DNA of 64,000 nucleotides. Source: Jejuia algarum. GTDB taxonomy: Bacteria; Bacteroidota; Bacteroidia; Flavobacteriales; Flavobacteriaceae. The stretch covers positions 68,307 through 132,306 of the forward strand of contig CANMAQ010000015.1 in NCBI GenBank assembly GCA_947495775.1. The letters are read 5' to 3'. The notes beneath the pieces are model-generated. The model was given only the letters and a program-made list of their open reading frames with translations. It did no database searches and had not been told where the DNA came from. Of the stretch, positions 33,811 to 42,316 are shown one piece after another (the stretch's first letter is position 1; each line of letters starts with the position of its first letter). Made by a program: the position numbers and the translations under genes.

Positions 33811-35637
33811 TTAAAATTTAAAATAATCGATATAGTTTTGTAAATCTTTATCTCCTCTTCCAGATAAACTCATTACAACAACATCGTCTGGTTTAAAGGT
33901 TTTATGTTTAAAAATGGCAAACGCATGTGAGGTTTCTATGGCTGGAATGATACCTTCTAATTTAGAGAGCTCTAAACCAGCTTCCATAGCGTCGCTATCG
34001 GTAATGGATAAAAATTCGGCACGTCCTGTCTTAGAGAGGTGGGCGTGCATTGGGCCAACTCCAGGATAATCTAAACCTGCAGATATGGAATACGGTTCTG
34101 TAATTTGACCATCTTCTGTCTGCATTAATAAGGTTTTACACCCATGTATAATACCTTCTTTTCCTAATACAGATGTTGCAGCACTTTCGCCAGAGTCAAT
34201 GCCTAACCCAGCTGCCTCTACTGCTATTATGCCAACACTCTCTTCGTGCAAATAATGGTAATATGTACCTGCGGCATTACTACCACCTCCAATACAGGCC
34301 ACAACGTAGTCTGGATTTTCTCGGCCTTCTTGTGCTTTTAATTGCCATTTAATTTCTTCAGATATGACAGCTTGAAAGCGTGTTACCATATCTGGGTATG
34401 GGTGAGGCCCAATAGCAGAACCTATAATATAATGCGTGTCAACAGGATTATTAATCCAATCGCGAATGGCTTCGTTTGTGGCATCTTTTAAGGTGCGACT
34501 TCCAGATAATGCAGGTACAACGGTAGCACCAAGCATTTTCATTCGCGCCACATTAGGCGCTTGTCGTGCAATATCGATTTCACCCATATAAACGATACAT
34601 TCCATACCCATAAGGGCACAAACGGTAGCAGTGGCAACACCGTGCTGTCCTGCGCCTGTTTCTGCGATAATTCTGTGTTTCCCTAAACGTTTGGCCATTA
34701 ATATTTGACCAATGGTATTGTTTATTTTATGCGCTCCTGTGTGGTTAAGATCTTCGCGTTTGAGGTAAATTTTAGTGTTGTATTTTTCAGAAAGACGCTT
34801 TGCAAAATATAGGGGAGAAGGGCGTCCAACATAATCTTTTAATAGTTTGTTGAATTCCTTTTGAAAATCGGGCTCGCCCATTATTTTCAAATAGTTTTGG
34901 CGCAACTCTTCTACATTGGGGTATAGCATTTCTGGAATGTAAGCGCCTCCAAATTCACCGTAATAGCCTTTGTCGTTAACGTTATAATTCTGCATGTCTT
35001 TATTAGGACTTAGTTTCATTTTAAATTCTCTTAAACTCGCACTGTTTTTTAAGCCAGGTTCTGTTTCAAATTTACTGTTTACATCTAGTGCATAACAATA
35101 TTTAGAAGCGCTACTTGCTTTAAATGCTTTTAGAGCTTCTACTTGTTCTAAGCCAATACCACCACTTAAAAAGAAGGGTTTGGTAGAGGGGTAGGCTTCT
35201 AATAAGCTCCAATCGAAGGTATACCCATTACCGCCAGGTAATTTGCCTTTGGTATCGAAAAGGTAGTAGTCGCATAAATCTTCATAAGGCTCTAAAACCT
35301 TAAAATTAAAGCCTTCTTTTACAGAAAAGACTTTTATAATATCTAAAGGTTTAGAAATGAGTTTGGTATTGCGTAGAATACTGCAGTAATAGGGCGCTTC
35401 TTCTCCGTGGAGTTGTACCGCTTGAAGATCGAATTTATTTACTTTTTCTATAACGGTATTGAGATCTTCATTTACAAAAACACCTACTTTTTTAATGCTT
35501 TTAGGAAGATCAGGTATTTTAGTATCAAAATGTCTAGGTGTTTTTTCATAAAATATAAAGCCAAGATAGTCGGGTTGCAATGCTGCAACTTGTGCTATAT
35601 TATCTTGGTATTTCATTCCGCATACTTTTAATTTCAT
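33811..35637 (-). CDS. trpFB: TrpF-TrpB fusion (phosphoribosylanthranilate isomerase / tryptophan synthase beta)
   Basis: 608 residues in one uninterrupted frame. Residues 1-206 are TrpF (MKLKVCGMKYQDNIAQV with the catalytic Cys; YYLFDTKGKLPGGNGYTFDW; FFLSGGIGLEQV). Residues 207-608 are TrpB (GEFGGAYIPEMLYPNVEEL; PLP lysine in LKREDLNHTGAHKINN; GGGSNAAGTYYHY; SLSGRGDKDL). The junction reads LREFKMKLSPN, and the ATG of the old trpB start (35019) is still present, so free TrpB might also be made by internal initiation. TrpF isomerises phosphoribosylanthranilate; TrpB makes tryptophan from indole and serine. Its ATG overlaps the trpC stop as ATGA. Confidence 0.93.
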   Translation of the reverse strand: MKLKVCGMKYQDNIAQVAALQPDYLGFIFYEKTPRHFDTKIPDLPKSIKKVGVFVNEDLNTVIEKVNKFDLQAVQLHGEEAPYYCSILRNTKLISKPLDIIKVFSVKEGFNFKVLEPYEDLCDYYLFDTKGKLPGGNGYTFDWSLLEAYPSTKPFFLSGGIGLEQVEALKAFKASSASKYCYALDVNSKFETEPGLKNSASLREFKMKLSPNKDMQNYNVNDKGYYGEFGGAYIPEMLYPNVEELRQNYLKIMGEPDFQKEFNKLLKDYVGRPSPLYFAKRLSEKYNTKIYLKREDLNHTGAHKINNTIGQILMAKRLGKHRIIAETGAGQHGVATATVCALMGMECIVYMGEIDIARQAPNVARMKMLGATVVPALSGSRTLKDATNEAIRDWINNPVDTHYIIGSAIGPHPYPDMVTRFQAVISEEIKWQLKAQEGRENPDYVVACIGGGSNAAGTYYHYLHEESVGIIAVEAAGLGIDSGESAATSVLGKEGIIHGCKTLLMQTEDGQITEPYSISAGLDYPGVGPMHAHLSKTGRAEFLSITDSDAMEAGLELSKLEGIIPAIETSHAFAIFKHKTFKPDDVVVMSLSGRGDKDLQNYIDYFKF

Positions 35638-36419
35638 AGCTCTAAATCTTTAATGAAGGTTTTAGCATTTGCACCAGGATTATCGGTTTTCATAAAGTTT
35701 TCTCCTATTAAAAAGCCTTGGTACCCATAGGGTTTTAAACTTTTAATGGCTTCGGTATTGCTTATACCACTTTCAGATACTTTTACAAACTCGTCTGGAA
35801 TACGCGTGCTTAATTCTTTACTCGTTTCTAAACTGACTTCAAATGTTTTTAAATTTCTATTATTTACGCCTAACATGTCTATACTAGGCATTATAGATTT
35901 TTGCAATTCGGCTTCGTTATGAACTTCTAAAAGTACGTCTAAATGCAGCTGTTTTGCAAATTCAGAAAATTGCTTTATTTCTGCTTTGGTAAGTATGGCT
36001 GCAATAAGCAGAATAACATCGGCACCATAAGCTTTGGCTTCCAATATTTGGTAGTCATCGATTATAAATTCTTTTCTTAAAAGCGGTAAATTACAGCTGG
36101 CTCTTGCCGTTAGCAAATCGTCTAAAGCACCACCAAAATACTTGCCATCTGTTAACACAGACATACCACACACACCAGCATCTTCATAGCCTTTTGCAAC
36201 GTCTTGTACATTTAGCGAATGGTTAATGACTGCTTTAGATGGAGACCGGCGTTTGTGTTCTGCAATAATGCCAGAGGCGCTATGTCTTAGCTTATGGGCT
36301 AAAGATACTGTTTGGCGTTCAAATAGTACCGACTGCTCCAATTGAGACGTAGGGATTAATCCCTTTCTCAAGTCGACTTCTTTGCGTTTATCTCGTGTTA
36401 TTTGGTCTAAAATATTCAT
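35634..36419 (-). CDS. trpC: Indole-3-glycerol phosphate synthase
   Basis: 261 residues. ITRDKRKEVDLRKG near the start, GIIAEHKRRSPSKAVI near residue 50 with the catalytic Lys, LPLLRKEFIIDDYQILEAKAYGADVILLIAAIL near 110-145, LGVNNRNLKTFEV near 180 and VSESGISN near 210 are TrpC signatures. It closes the indole ring. Coupled to trpFB by a 4-nt ATGA overlap. Confidence 0.96.
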   Translation of the reverse strand: MNILDQITRDKRKEVDLRKGLIPTSQLEQSVLFERQTVSLAHKLRHSASGIIAEHKRRSPSKAVINHSLNVQDVAKGYEDAGVCGMSVLTDGKYFGGALDDLLTARASCNLPLLRKEFIIDDYQILEAKAYGADVILLIAAILTKAEIKQFSEFAKQLHLDVLLEVHNEAELQKSIMPSIDMLGVNNRNLKTFEVSLETSKELSTRIPDEFVKVSESGISNTEAIKSLKPYGYQGFLIGENFMKTDNPGANAKTFIKDLEL

Positions 36420-36510
36420 ACCTCTTTTTGTACTTTTTATGACGTATAGGAACTTCTAAAAGTATTAGAAATTAAGACGTTACTTGTTATATTACAAGCG
36501 TTTTTTATTA

Positions 36511-37503
36511 TTATTTACTCAACGCTATTAAGCGTTCTAAACTGGCTTTTGCTTTGCCTGAATGCAGGGAGGCTTTAGCAAGCTCAAAGCCTTCTTGATG
36601 CGATATTTGTTTTGTAGTTGCAATAGCTAAACCTGCATTGGCACAAACCACATTGTTTTGAGCTTCTGTACCATCACCATTAATAATAGCTACAAATATT
36701 TTAGCAGCATCTTTAATCGATTCGCCTCCAAATATGGCATTTTGAGCTATAGGTTGTACGCCTAAATCTTCGGGCGTAAAAAGTTTTTCTGTATGGTTAG
36801 ATACAATTTTAGCACTACCTGTTAGTGAGATTTCATCGTAACCATCTAAAGCAAACACGATGTTATAATTGGTTTGCGTATTTTGATACACAAAACTATA
36901 CAAACGTAAAAGCTCTAAATTATAAACGCCTAACATTTGATTTTTAGGAAATGAAGGGTTGACCATAGGGCCTAACATGTTAAAAAATGTTTTAACGCCT
37001 AAGGCTTTTCGAATAGGAGCTACATTTTTCATGGCAGGATGAAACAGGGGCGCATGTAAAATGCATATGCCTGCTTTGTCGAGACAACGTTGTAAAAAAC
37101 TTTCATTATTTGAGAACTTTACTCCCAAATGTTCCATTACATTTGATGAACCAGAGGTTGAGGACACACCATAATTACCGTGTTTGGATACATGAACACC
37201 AGCACCTGCTGTGATGAAGGCAGATAACGTAGAGATGTTAAATGTGTTTTTCCCATCGCCTCCCGTGCCTACAATATCAACAGCATTAAAATTGCTAAGA
37301 TCTACGGGGATACACAATTCTAAAAGCGCATCTCTAAAGCCTTGAAATTCTTCTATAGTAATACTACGCATCATATAAACCGATAGGAAACAAGCGATCT
37401 GGCTAGGGTTGTACAAATCATTAGAAATATTAAAAATGATGTGTTTGGCCTCCTCAGTAGATAAAGTTTCGTGATTTATAAGTCTGTTTAAAACGTCTTT
37501 CAT
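36511..37503 (-). CDS. trpD: Anthranilate phosphoribosyltransferase
   Basis: 330 residues. The PRPP loop VDIVGTGGDGKNTFNIST is near residue 80, followed by GVHVSKHGNYGVSSTSGSSNVMEHLGV and the metal-site region SFPKNQMLGVY and ALDGYDEISLTG. It joins anthranilate to PRPP. About 91 bp separate it from trpC and 70 bp from trpG. Confidence 0.96.
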   Translation of the reverse strand: MKDVLNRLINHETLSTEEAKHIIFNISNDLYNPSQIACFLSVYMMRSITIEEFQGFRDALLELCIPVDLSNFNAVDIVGTGGDGKNTFNISTLSAFITAGAGVHVSKHGNYGVSSTSGSSNVMEHLGVKFSNNESFLQRCLDKAGICILHAPLFHPAMKNVAPIRKALGVKTFFNMLGPMVNPSFPKNQMLGVYNLELLRLYSFVYQNTQTNYNIVFALDGYDEISLTGSAKIVSNHTEKLFTPEDLGVQPIAQNAIFGGESIKDAAKIFVAIINGDGTEAQNNVVCANAGLAIATTKQISHQEGFELAKASLHSGKAKASLERLIALSK

Positions 37504-37573
37504 TCGCTTTATAACCCTCTTTTATTTAGAGGGAGTATTTTGTTTGTTAATATTATAGTTGTGTTCTTATATG

Positions 37574-38149
37574 TTAAGCAGGCTCTGCATTGACCCAGTT
37601 TTCTAATATTTTTTTACCATCTGGAGTAAGTACAGATTCTGGGTGGTATTGTACGCCTCTTACATCGTAAACTTTATGTCTTAAGGACATGACTTGTCCA
37701 TTTTCATCAAAAGAAGTAGCTTCTAAACTATCGGGGAGGTCTGCACTAACTACCCAAGAGTGGTAACGCCCTATTTCTATAGTTTTGTCGAGTCCTTCAA
37801 AGAGGTATTCGTCGTCTACTGAAATTGTAACAGGTGTTGCCACACCATGATATACTTCGTCTAGGTTAATAAGTGTGCCTCCAAAGACTTCACCTATGGC
37901 TTGTTGCCCTAAACACACCCCTAGAATACGTTTTGAAGCCGCATATTTTTCTATAATAGGTTTTAATAAACCTGCTTCGTCTGGAATTCCAGGCCCTGGT
38001 GATAATACAATTTTATCGAAAGGCGCGACGTCCTCTAGGTTTAGCTTGTCATTTCTTACAACAGTAACCTCACAATTTAAATCTTCTAAATAGTGTACAA
38101 GGTTGTAAGTAAAACTATCGTAGTTATCTATTACTAATACTTTTTTCAT
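37574..38149 (-). CDS. trpG: Anthranilate synthase glutamine amidotransferase
   Basis: 191 residues of class I glutamine amidotransferase: VIDNYDSFTYNLVHYLE at the start, LSPGPGIPDEAGLL near 52, nucleophile Cys in ILGVCLGQQAIGEVFGG near 79, and the His-Glu pair in GVQYHPESVLT near 170. It supplies ammonia to TrpE. The same family can serve p-aminobenzoate synthesis, but the operon position decides for TrpG. Confidence 0.95.
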   Translation of the reverse strand: MKKVLVIDNYDSFTYNLVHYLEDLNCEVTVVRNDKLNLEDVAPFDKIVLSPGPGIPDEAGLLKPIIEKYAASKRILGVCLGQQAIGEVFGGTLINLDEVYHGVATPVTISVDDEYLFEGLDKTIEIGRYHSWVVSADLPDSLEATSFDENGQVMSLRHKVYDVRGVQYHPESVLTPDGKKILENWVNAEPA

Positions 38150-38201
38150 GTTTTATGGTCTTATATGCTTGTCTGTTATAAGGGGAGAATATAGCCTCAG
38201 C

Positions 38202-38675
38202 TTATTTTAGTTTGCATTTAAGTTTTTTCAATGTTTTTAATTCTTCTTTTACAGCTGTATGCAGTACTTTATTTCTGTCGCACAAGCTGGTTACATAATC
38301 TGTAGCGTGTTGTGTTGAACGGGCATAGGTTGTTGCCGATTTAGCGTACACGAGATACGACGTTCCTAATTTAAATTTATAGCCACAACTGGCACTGCTT
38401 GAAGCAGAGACAATCTCTATGGTGTCTGTTTTTAGTTTACCTTTAAAATATTTTGATACTTTAAACGTGTATACAATGGGATCTGCAGAAGAAATATAGT
38501 TGCCTTTCGATATTTTTTTTATGCCTACAACCGTAGCATTTATAATGACATCTGCTTTACTAAAAGCATTTTTTACTTTTTCTACAAGAGGCGCATTAGT
38601 TTCAATACAACTACAGGCAAATGCGCTTGTGCTTCCTAGAAACACGATTAAAACTGAAAGAATGTAAGTTTTCAT
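38202..38675 (-). CDS. Secreted NTR/TIMP-like protein inside the trp operon
   Basis: 157 residues with a signal peptide (MKTYILSVLIVFLGSTSAFA) followed at once by CSCIETNAP. A Cys-x-Cys directly after signal cleavage is the mark of netrin-like (NTR/TIMP) domains, and the remainder fits that OB-like fold: ADVIINATVVGIKK, VYTFKVSKYFKGK, SCGYKFKLGTSYLVYAK and a late Cys in YVTSLCDRNK. In animals such domains inhibit metalloproteases; bacterial ones are uncharacterised. It has no obvious part in tryptophan synthesis, yet lies between trpE and trpG on the same strand with gaps of 21 and 52 bp, so it should be co-transcribed. Confidence 0.75.
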   Translation of the reverse strand: MKTYILSVLIVFLGSTSAFACSCIETNAPLVEKVKNAFSKADVIINATVVGIKKISKGNYISSADPIVYTFKVSKYFKGKLKTDTIEIVSASSSASCGYKFKLGTSYLVYAKSATTYARSTQHATDYVTSLCDRNKVLHTAVKEELKTLKKLKCKLK

Positions 38676-38696
38676 ACGGTGTAGAATTAGTACAAT

Positions 38697-40103
38697 TTAA
38701 ATGTCCTTTGCTAGAGTAATCGCTTTGGTTAGCGCACCTAGTTTATTAAATACTTCTTGTAATTCGTCTTCTTTTTTAGATTTTGAAACTAAACCAGCAC
38801 CTGCTTGCCAATTAAGCGTATAATCTTTACTTAAAAAGGTACGAATCATAATAGCGTGGTTAAAATTACCATCAAAATCCATAAAACCAATGGCGCCACC
38901 ATAAAAGCTTCGACTTGTTTTTTCATAAGTTTCTATAAGTTGCATGGCTCTGTGCTTTGGCGCACCACTTAAGGTCCCTGCAGGAAATGTATCTGCAACG
39001 ACTTGCATGGTAGAGGTGCTATCGTGTTTATGGCCTGTTACCTTACTTACTAAGTGGATGACATGAGAGAAAAATTGAACTTCCCGATACGTTTCTACTT
39101 TTACTTGGCTACCGTGACGGCTTAAATCATTTCTAGCGAGATCGACAAGCATGACATGTTCTGCATTTTCTTTATCGTCTTTCTTTAGTTTTTCGGCTAG
39201 AAGTTCGTCTTTCTGTTCGTCTCCAGTTCTTTTAAAAGTACCTGCAATAGGATGAATTTCGGCCAAACCATCTGTTACAATAAGTTGTGCTTCTGGAGAA
39301 CTTCCAAATATTTTAAAGTCACCGTAATCGAAATAGAACAGATAAGGTGAAGGGTTAATACTTCTTAAAGCGCGATAGATATTAAAGTCGTCTCCCGTAT
39401 ATTCTTGAGAAAAACGTCTTGAAAGCACCAATTGAAACACATCACCTCGTGCACAGTGTTTTTTGGCAAGGTCTACATGGTCTCTAAATTCATCATCTGT
39501 TAAGTTGGATTGGATATCACCTTTAACATCAAAATTATACGATGCAAAATTTTGAACATTAATGAGTTTATCTATAGCGTCTATATTATTCTCATTATCC
39601 TCATAGCAATGCGCAAAAATATAAGCTTCATTTTTATAATGATTTATCGCGATGATGTTTTTGTAAACCGCATAGTAAATGTCTGGAATGGTAACAGAAT
39701 CTTCTTTTTTACTAATCTCGACATCTTCGAAATACCGAACAGCATCATAAGCTGTATAACCAAAAATACCATTATTGATAAACTTAAAGTGCTTTTCGGA
39801 TTTGGTGTCGAATCTTTTGGTAAAGTTGTAAATCTCGTCAACAACATTAGTGGTGTCGGTAATCTCTAAAGTGGTACTGCTACCATCAGGAAATGTTTGA
39901 GAGATGACCTCATTTTCTACTTTTATTGTAGCGATAGGATTAAAGCAGATGTATGAGAAGTTTTTGTGATTTCTATGGTAATCACCACTCTCTAATAAGA
40001 TGCTATTAGGGTATTTATCTCGTATTTTATAATAAACGGTTACCGGAGTAATAGTATCGGTTAAAATTCTTTTATGATGTGTATAAAGACTAAATTTTTC
40101 CAT
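38697..40103 (-). CDS. trpE: Anthranilate synthase component I
   Basis: 468 residues from ATG 40103 (MEKFSLYTHHKRIL); an in-frame ATG 13 codons upstream (40142) would place the start against the attenuator hairpin and is less likely. The N-terminal feedback motif LLES is present near residue 37 (SILLESGDYH), and the chorismate-binding core has GSSPEAQL, IHPIAGTFKRTG, HVMLVDLARNDL, FPAGTLSGAPKHRAM and YGGAIGFMDFDG. It makes anthranilate from chorismate with TrpG. First enzyme gene after the trp leader. Confidence 0.96.
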   Translation of the reverse strand: MEKFSLYTHHKRILTDTITPVTVYYKIRDKYPNSILLESGDYHRNHKNFSYICFNPIATIKVENEVISQTFPDGSSTTLEITDTTNVVDEIYNFTKRFDTKSEKHFKFINNGIFGYTAYDAVRYFEDVEISKKEDSVTIPDIYYAVYKNIIAINHYKNEAYIFAHCYEDNENNIDAIDKLINVQNFASYNFDVKGDIQSNLTDDEFRDHVDLAKKHCARGDVFQLVLSRRFSQEYTGDDFNIYRALRSINPSPYLFYFDYGDFKIFGSSPEAQLIVTDGLAEIHPIAGTFKRTGDEQKDELLAEKLKKDDKENAEHVMLVDLARNDLSRHGSQVKVETYREVQFFSHVIHLVSKVTGHKHDSTSTMQVVADTFPAGTLSGAPKHRAMQLIETYEKTSRSFYGGAIGFMDFDGNFNHAIMIRTFLSKDYTLNWQAGAGLVSKSKKEDELQEVFNKLGALTKAITLAKDI

Positions 40104-40143
40104 ATTGTATGTTTTCAGAATCTGAATTAAGTCAAGATTCAAA

Positions 40144-40176
40144 GAAAAAGGCTTGTCGTGAAAGACAAGCCTTTTT
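40144..40176 (-). terminator. trp attenuator terminator
   Basis: On the minus strand AAAAAGGCTTGTC pairs with GACAAGCCTTTTT, followed by more T-rich sequence: a rho-independent terminator lying between the leader peptide and trpE. Its loop contains TTCACGA, complementary to TCGTGAA at 40208-40214 just after the leader peptide stop, which provides a possible competing (antiterminator) pairing. Confidence 0.85.
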
Positions 40177-40219
40177 GATATTTTAAGATTAAATATACTA
40201 GGATTTTACTTCACGAAGT

Positions 40220-40267
40220 TTAATTTCGAAAGCACCACCACCAAGATATATTTAATATTGTGTTCAT
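40220..40267 (-). CDS. trpL: trp operon leader peptide with three Trp codons
   Basis: A 15-residue ORF, MNTILNISWWWCFRN, with ATG at 40267 and TAA at 40220-40222. Three successive TGG codons followed by TGC, in the leader of a trp operon and upstream of a terminator hairpin, are the classic arrangement for attenuation by ribosome stalling. The ORF starts about 16 nt after the predicted transcription start. The hairpin-forming segment ACTTCGTGAAGT immediately follows the stop. Confidence 0.9.
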   Translation of the reverse strand: MNTILNISWWWCFRN

Positions 40268-40288
40268 AAGATAAAAATTATAACGTAG

Positions 40289-40319
40289 CAAAGATAAAAA
40301 CCAAAATAGTATTATACAA
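40289..40319 (-). promoter_or_regulatory. trp operon promoter
   Basis: On the minus strand TATCTTTG (40296 down to 40289) matches TAnnTTTG, with a TTG (40319-40317) 20 bp upstream of it. Transcription would begin near 40283, just before the leader peptide. Confidence 0.68.
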
Positions 40320-40341
40320 TCAATTCAGGCATATTTTTAAT

Positions 40342-40593
40342 AAAAAAACGATCATAGTAAATCTCTATGATCGTTTTTTAAGTTCTAAGTAGTGAGAGTA
40401 TTCGTGTATTAAAAACCTTAGAATTTTTAATAGACTACAGTAATTGGGGGCCTATTTAAAACGATTAAAGTACCCATTTGTGCTTCTGTTATTATGTATT
40501 AAGAGTGTCAAATCTTTATAAGAAGCGTAATCCCTCAGCATTTATGCTGATTTCGATATTTTTATAATGTTATATTATTATTTCATAGTTTGA
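40342..40593 (-). ncRNA. Candidate small RNA upstream of trp promoter
   Basis: A strong hairpin with T-tail (arms 40343-40356 and 40364-40379, ACGATCATAG/CTATGATCGT) lies with no gene in front of it. On the minus strand, a perfect -7 element TACATTTG (40606 to 40599) sits about 230 nt upstream. The interval has no ORF of note but has one further hairpin TCAGCAT-AA-ATGCTGA near 40535-40552. The -33 element is missing, so this is tentative. The hairpin may instead merely insulate the trp promoter. Confidence 0.3.
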
Positions 40594-40704
40594 GTCGGCA
40601 AATGTAGGGTAAATCCTGTTATTGTAAAGGAAATATTTAAAAATTTGTTAAACGGTAATCTCTTTACGATGTAATGTTTAAATTTAAGTTTAATTTGAAA
40701 CTAT

Positions 40705-41256
40705 ATGATGTTAAGATTGTTACTATGTGTATGTATATGTATGCAATCCTGTAAAAAGGCTGTAAATGCGTTAGATTCTAAAACAGAACTTACGGATAAG
40801 GTGGTTACAGATGAGGCTAAAATAACATCTAGTGCTTTAGAGGTTTATGATTTTGAAACATTTTCTAATACGTTTTTAAATAAAAAAGACGACAAGACTT
40901 ATGTTATTAATTTTTGGGCTACATGGTGTGGTCCCTGTGTAAAGGAGTTGCCTTATTTCGAAAAACTCACAGAAAATTATGCGGGTAAAGGTGTTGAGGT
41001 AATTTTGGTGAGTTTAGATTTCCCACACATGTATGACAGTAAACTGAAACCTTTTATAAAAAAACGAAATTTAAAGAGTAAAGTTATAGCCTTAGATGAT
41101 CCTAGTGAAAATACATGGATCAACGCCATAGATGAAAGTTGGTCTGGTGCTATACCTGCGACTGTGATTTATAATAAATCAGCACGTAAATTTTACGAGC
41201 GTTCTTTTACATATAATGCTTTAGAGCAAGAAGTTCAACGATTAAATAAAAAATAA
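40705..41256 (+). CDS. TlpA-like thioredoxin lipoprotein
   Basis: 183 residues. A lipoprotein signal ends CMQSC (Cys near 16). The thioredoxin fold starts near residue 50 and has VINFWATWCGPCVKELPYFEKL, with CxxC near 73, and the cis-Pro in GAIPATVIYN. Likely a membrane-tethered, periplasmic thiol-disulfide reductant. The stop TAA overlaps the ATG of the next gene by one base (TAATG), which implies co-translation with the second thioredoxin-fold protein. Confidence 0.88.
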   Translation: MMLRLLLCVCICMQSCKKAVNALDSKTELTDKVVTDEAKITSSALEVYDFETFSNTFLNKKDDKTYVINFWATWCGPCVKELPYFEKLTENYAGKGVEVILVSLDFPHMYDSKLKPFIKKRNLKSKVIALDDPSENTWINAIDESWSGAIPATVIYNKSARKFYERSFTYNALEQEVQRLNKK

Positions 41257-41873
41257 TGAATACAGTATTTAAAATTATACCGGTGCTTATAGCAACTATT
41301 TTTGTGAGTGCATTTACGCTCAAACCTGTTCATAACCATCCTTATAATATAGGCGATGTGGTTAAAGATTTTTCGCTTAAAAATGTGGATGGGCAAATGG
41401 TTTCGTTATCCGATTATAAAGATGTAAAAGGTGTTATTGTAACATTTACATGCAATACTTGTCCTTATTCTATAGCCTATGAGGATCGAATTATAGCATT
41501 AGATGCTGCATATGCAGGTAAAGGGTATCCTGTTATAGCTATTAACCCTAATAATCCTAGCGTAAGACCGGGCGATAATTTTGAAGCCATGCAGAAGCGG
41601 GCTAAAAAGAAAGGTTATACCTTTCCTTATTTGGTAGACGAAGGGCAAAAGGTGTATCCTAAGTTTGGTGCCACAAAAACGCCACATAATTATGTTCTGC
41701 AAAAAACGAATAAAGGCTTTGTTGTTCAGTACATTGGGGCGATAGATGATAGTTCTAGATACCCTAAAGCCGTAAAGGAAAGGTATTTGGAAAATGCCGT
41801 GGATGCGCTTTTAGCAGGTAAAGCTGTAGACGTTAAAAAAACAAAGGCCATAGGGTGTTCTATAAAGGTATAA
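41256..41873 (+). CDS. Thioredoxin-fold (AhpC/TSA-type) secreted protein
   Basis: 205 residues with an N-terminal signal (about 1-22, LIATIFVSAFTLKP). The redoxin domain has IGDVVKDFSLKNVDGQMVSLSDY, then TFTCNTCPYSIAYEDRI with a CxxC near residue 69, and FGATKTPHNYVLQ carrying the cis-Pro. This type is annotated as a thioredoxin-family or peroxiredoxin-like protein. Coupled to the TlpA-like gene by a one-base overlap; the two may hand electrons to each other. Confidence 0.82.
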   Translation: MNTVFKIIPVLIATIFVSAFTLKPVHNHPYNIGDVVKDFSLKNVDGQMVSLSDYKDVKGVIVTFTCNTCPYSIAYEDRIIALDAAYAGKGYPVIAINPNNPSVRPGDNFEAMQKRAKKKGYTFPYLVDEGQKVYPKFGATKTPHNYVLQKTNKGFVVQYIGAIDDSSRYPKAVKERYLENAVDALLAGKAVDVKKTKAIGCSIKV

Positions 41874-41955
41874 ATCAATAGGTATAAGGCGTAAGCCATT
41901 GTGAAACGGAGGCGTAATACTTTGGCTTTTTTTTCGTCTATGTATTTAGAAATAT

Positions 41956-41963
41956 TAGTTTTG
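41956..41963 (+). promoter_or_regulatory. Candidate -7 element of the rhodanese genes
   Basis: TAGTTTTG fits TAnnTTTG, 20 bp before the ATG at 41984. No TTG at the ideal distance. Confidence 0.35.
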
Positions 41964-41983
41964 TTAAAAATTAAAACATAATA

Positions 41984-42301
41984 ATGGAAGATTTAACACA
42001 AGAAGAGTGGGTAGAGCAGTTAGCTAAAGACGATAACGCTGTAGTTTTAGATGTAAGAACAGATGCAGAGGTTGCGGATGGTATTATCGCAAATGCAATT
42101 CATATAGACATCTATAAAGGACAGGCTTTTGTAGATGAGATAGAAGATTTGGATAAGTCCAAAAACTACTATGTATACTGCCGTTCTGGAAACAGAAGTG
42201 GACAAGCTTGTAAAATTATGGAACAACTTGGTTTTGAAAACGCTTATAATTTAGAAGGCGGTATGTTAGAATGGACTGGTGACGTTGTGGATATGGAGTA
42301 A
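41984..42301 (+). CDS. Rhodanese-like domain protein (cytoplasmic)
   Basis: 105 residues, one rhodanese domain, without a signal peptide. VVLDVRTDAEVADGIIANAIHI near residue 20 and the active loop YVYCRSGNRSGQACKIM near 65 with catalytic Cys; end GFENAYNLEGGMLEW. Single-domain rhodaneses carry persulfide sulfur on this Cys. Followed by a second, exported rhodanese 15 bp later. Confidence 0.9.
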   Translation: MEDLTQEEWVEQLAKDDNAVVLDVRTDAEVADGIIANAIHIDIYKGQAFVDEIEDLDKSKNYYVYCRSGNRSGQACKIMEQLGFENAYNLEGGMLEWTGDVVDME

Positions 42302-42316
42302 TTGACATTATATACT

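Noticed and set aside
38697..40142. TrpE start at 40142
   Set aside because: It would put the start codon at the base of the attenuator hairpin and add 13 residues not expected in TrpE; ATG 40103 gives a normal N-terminus.
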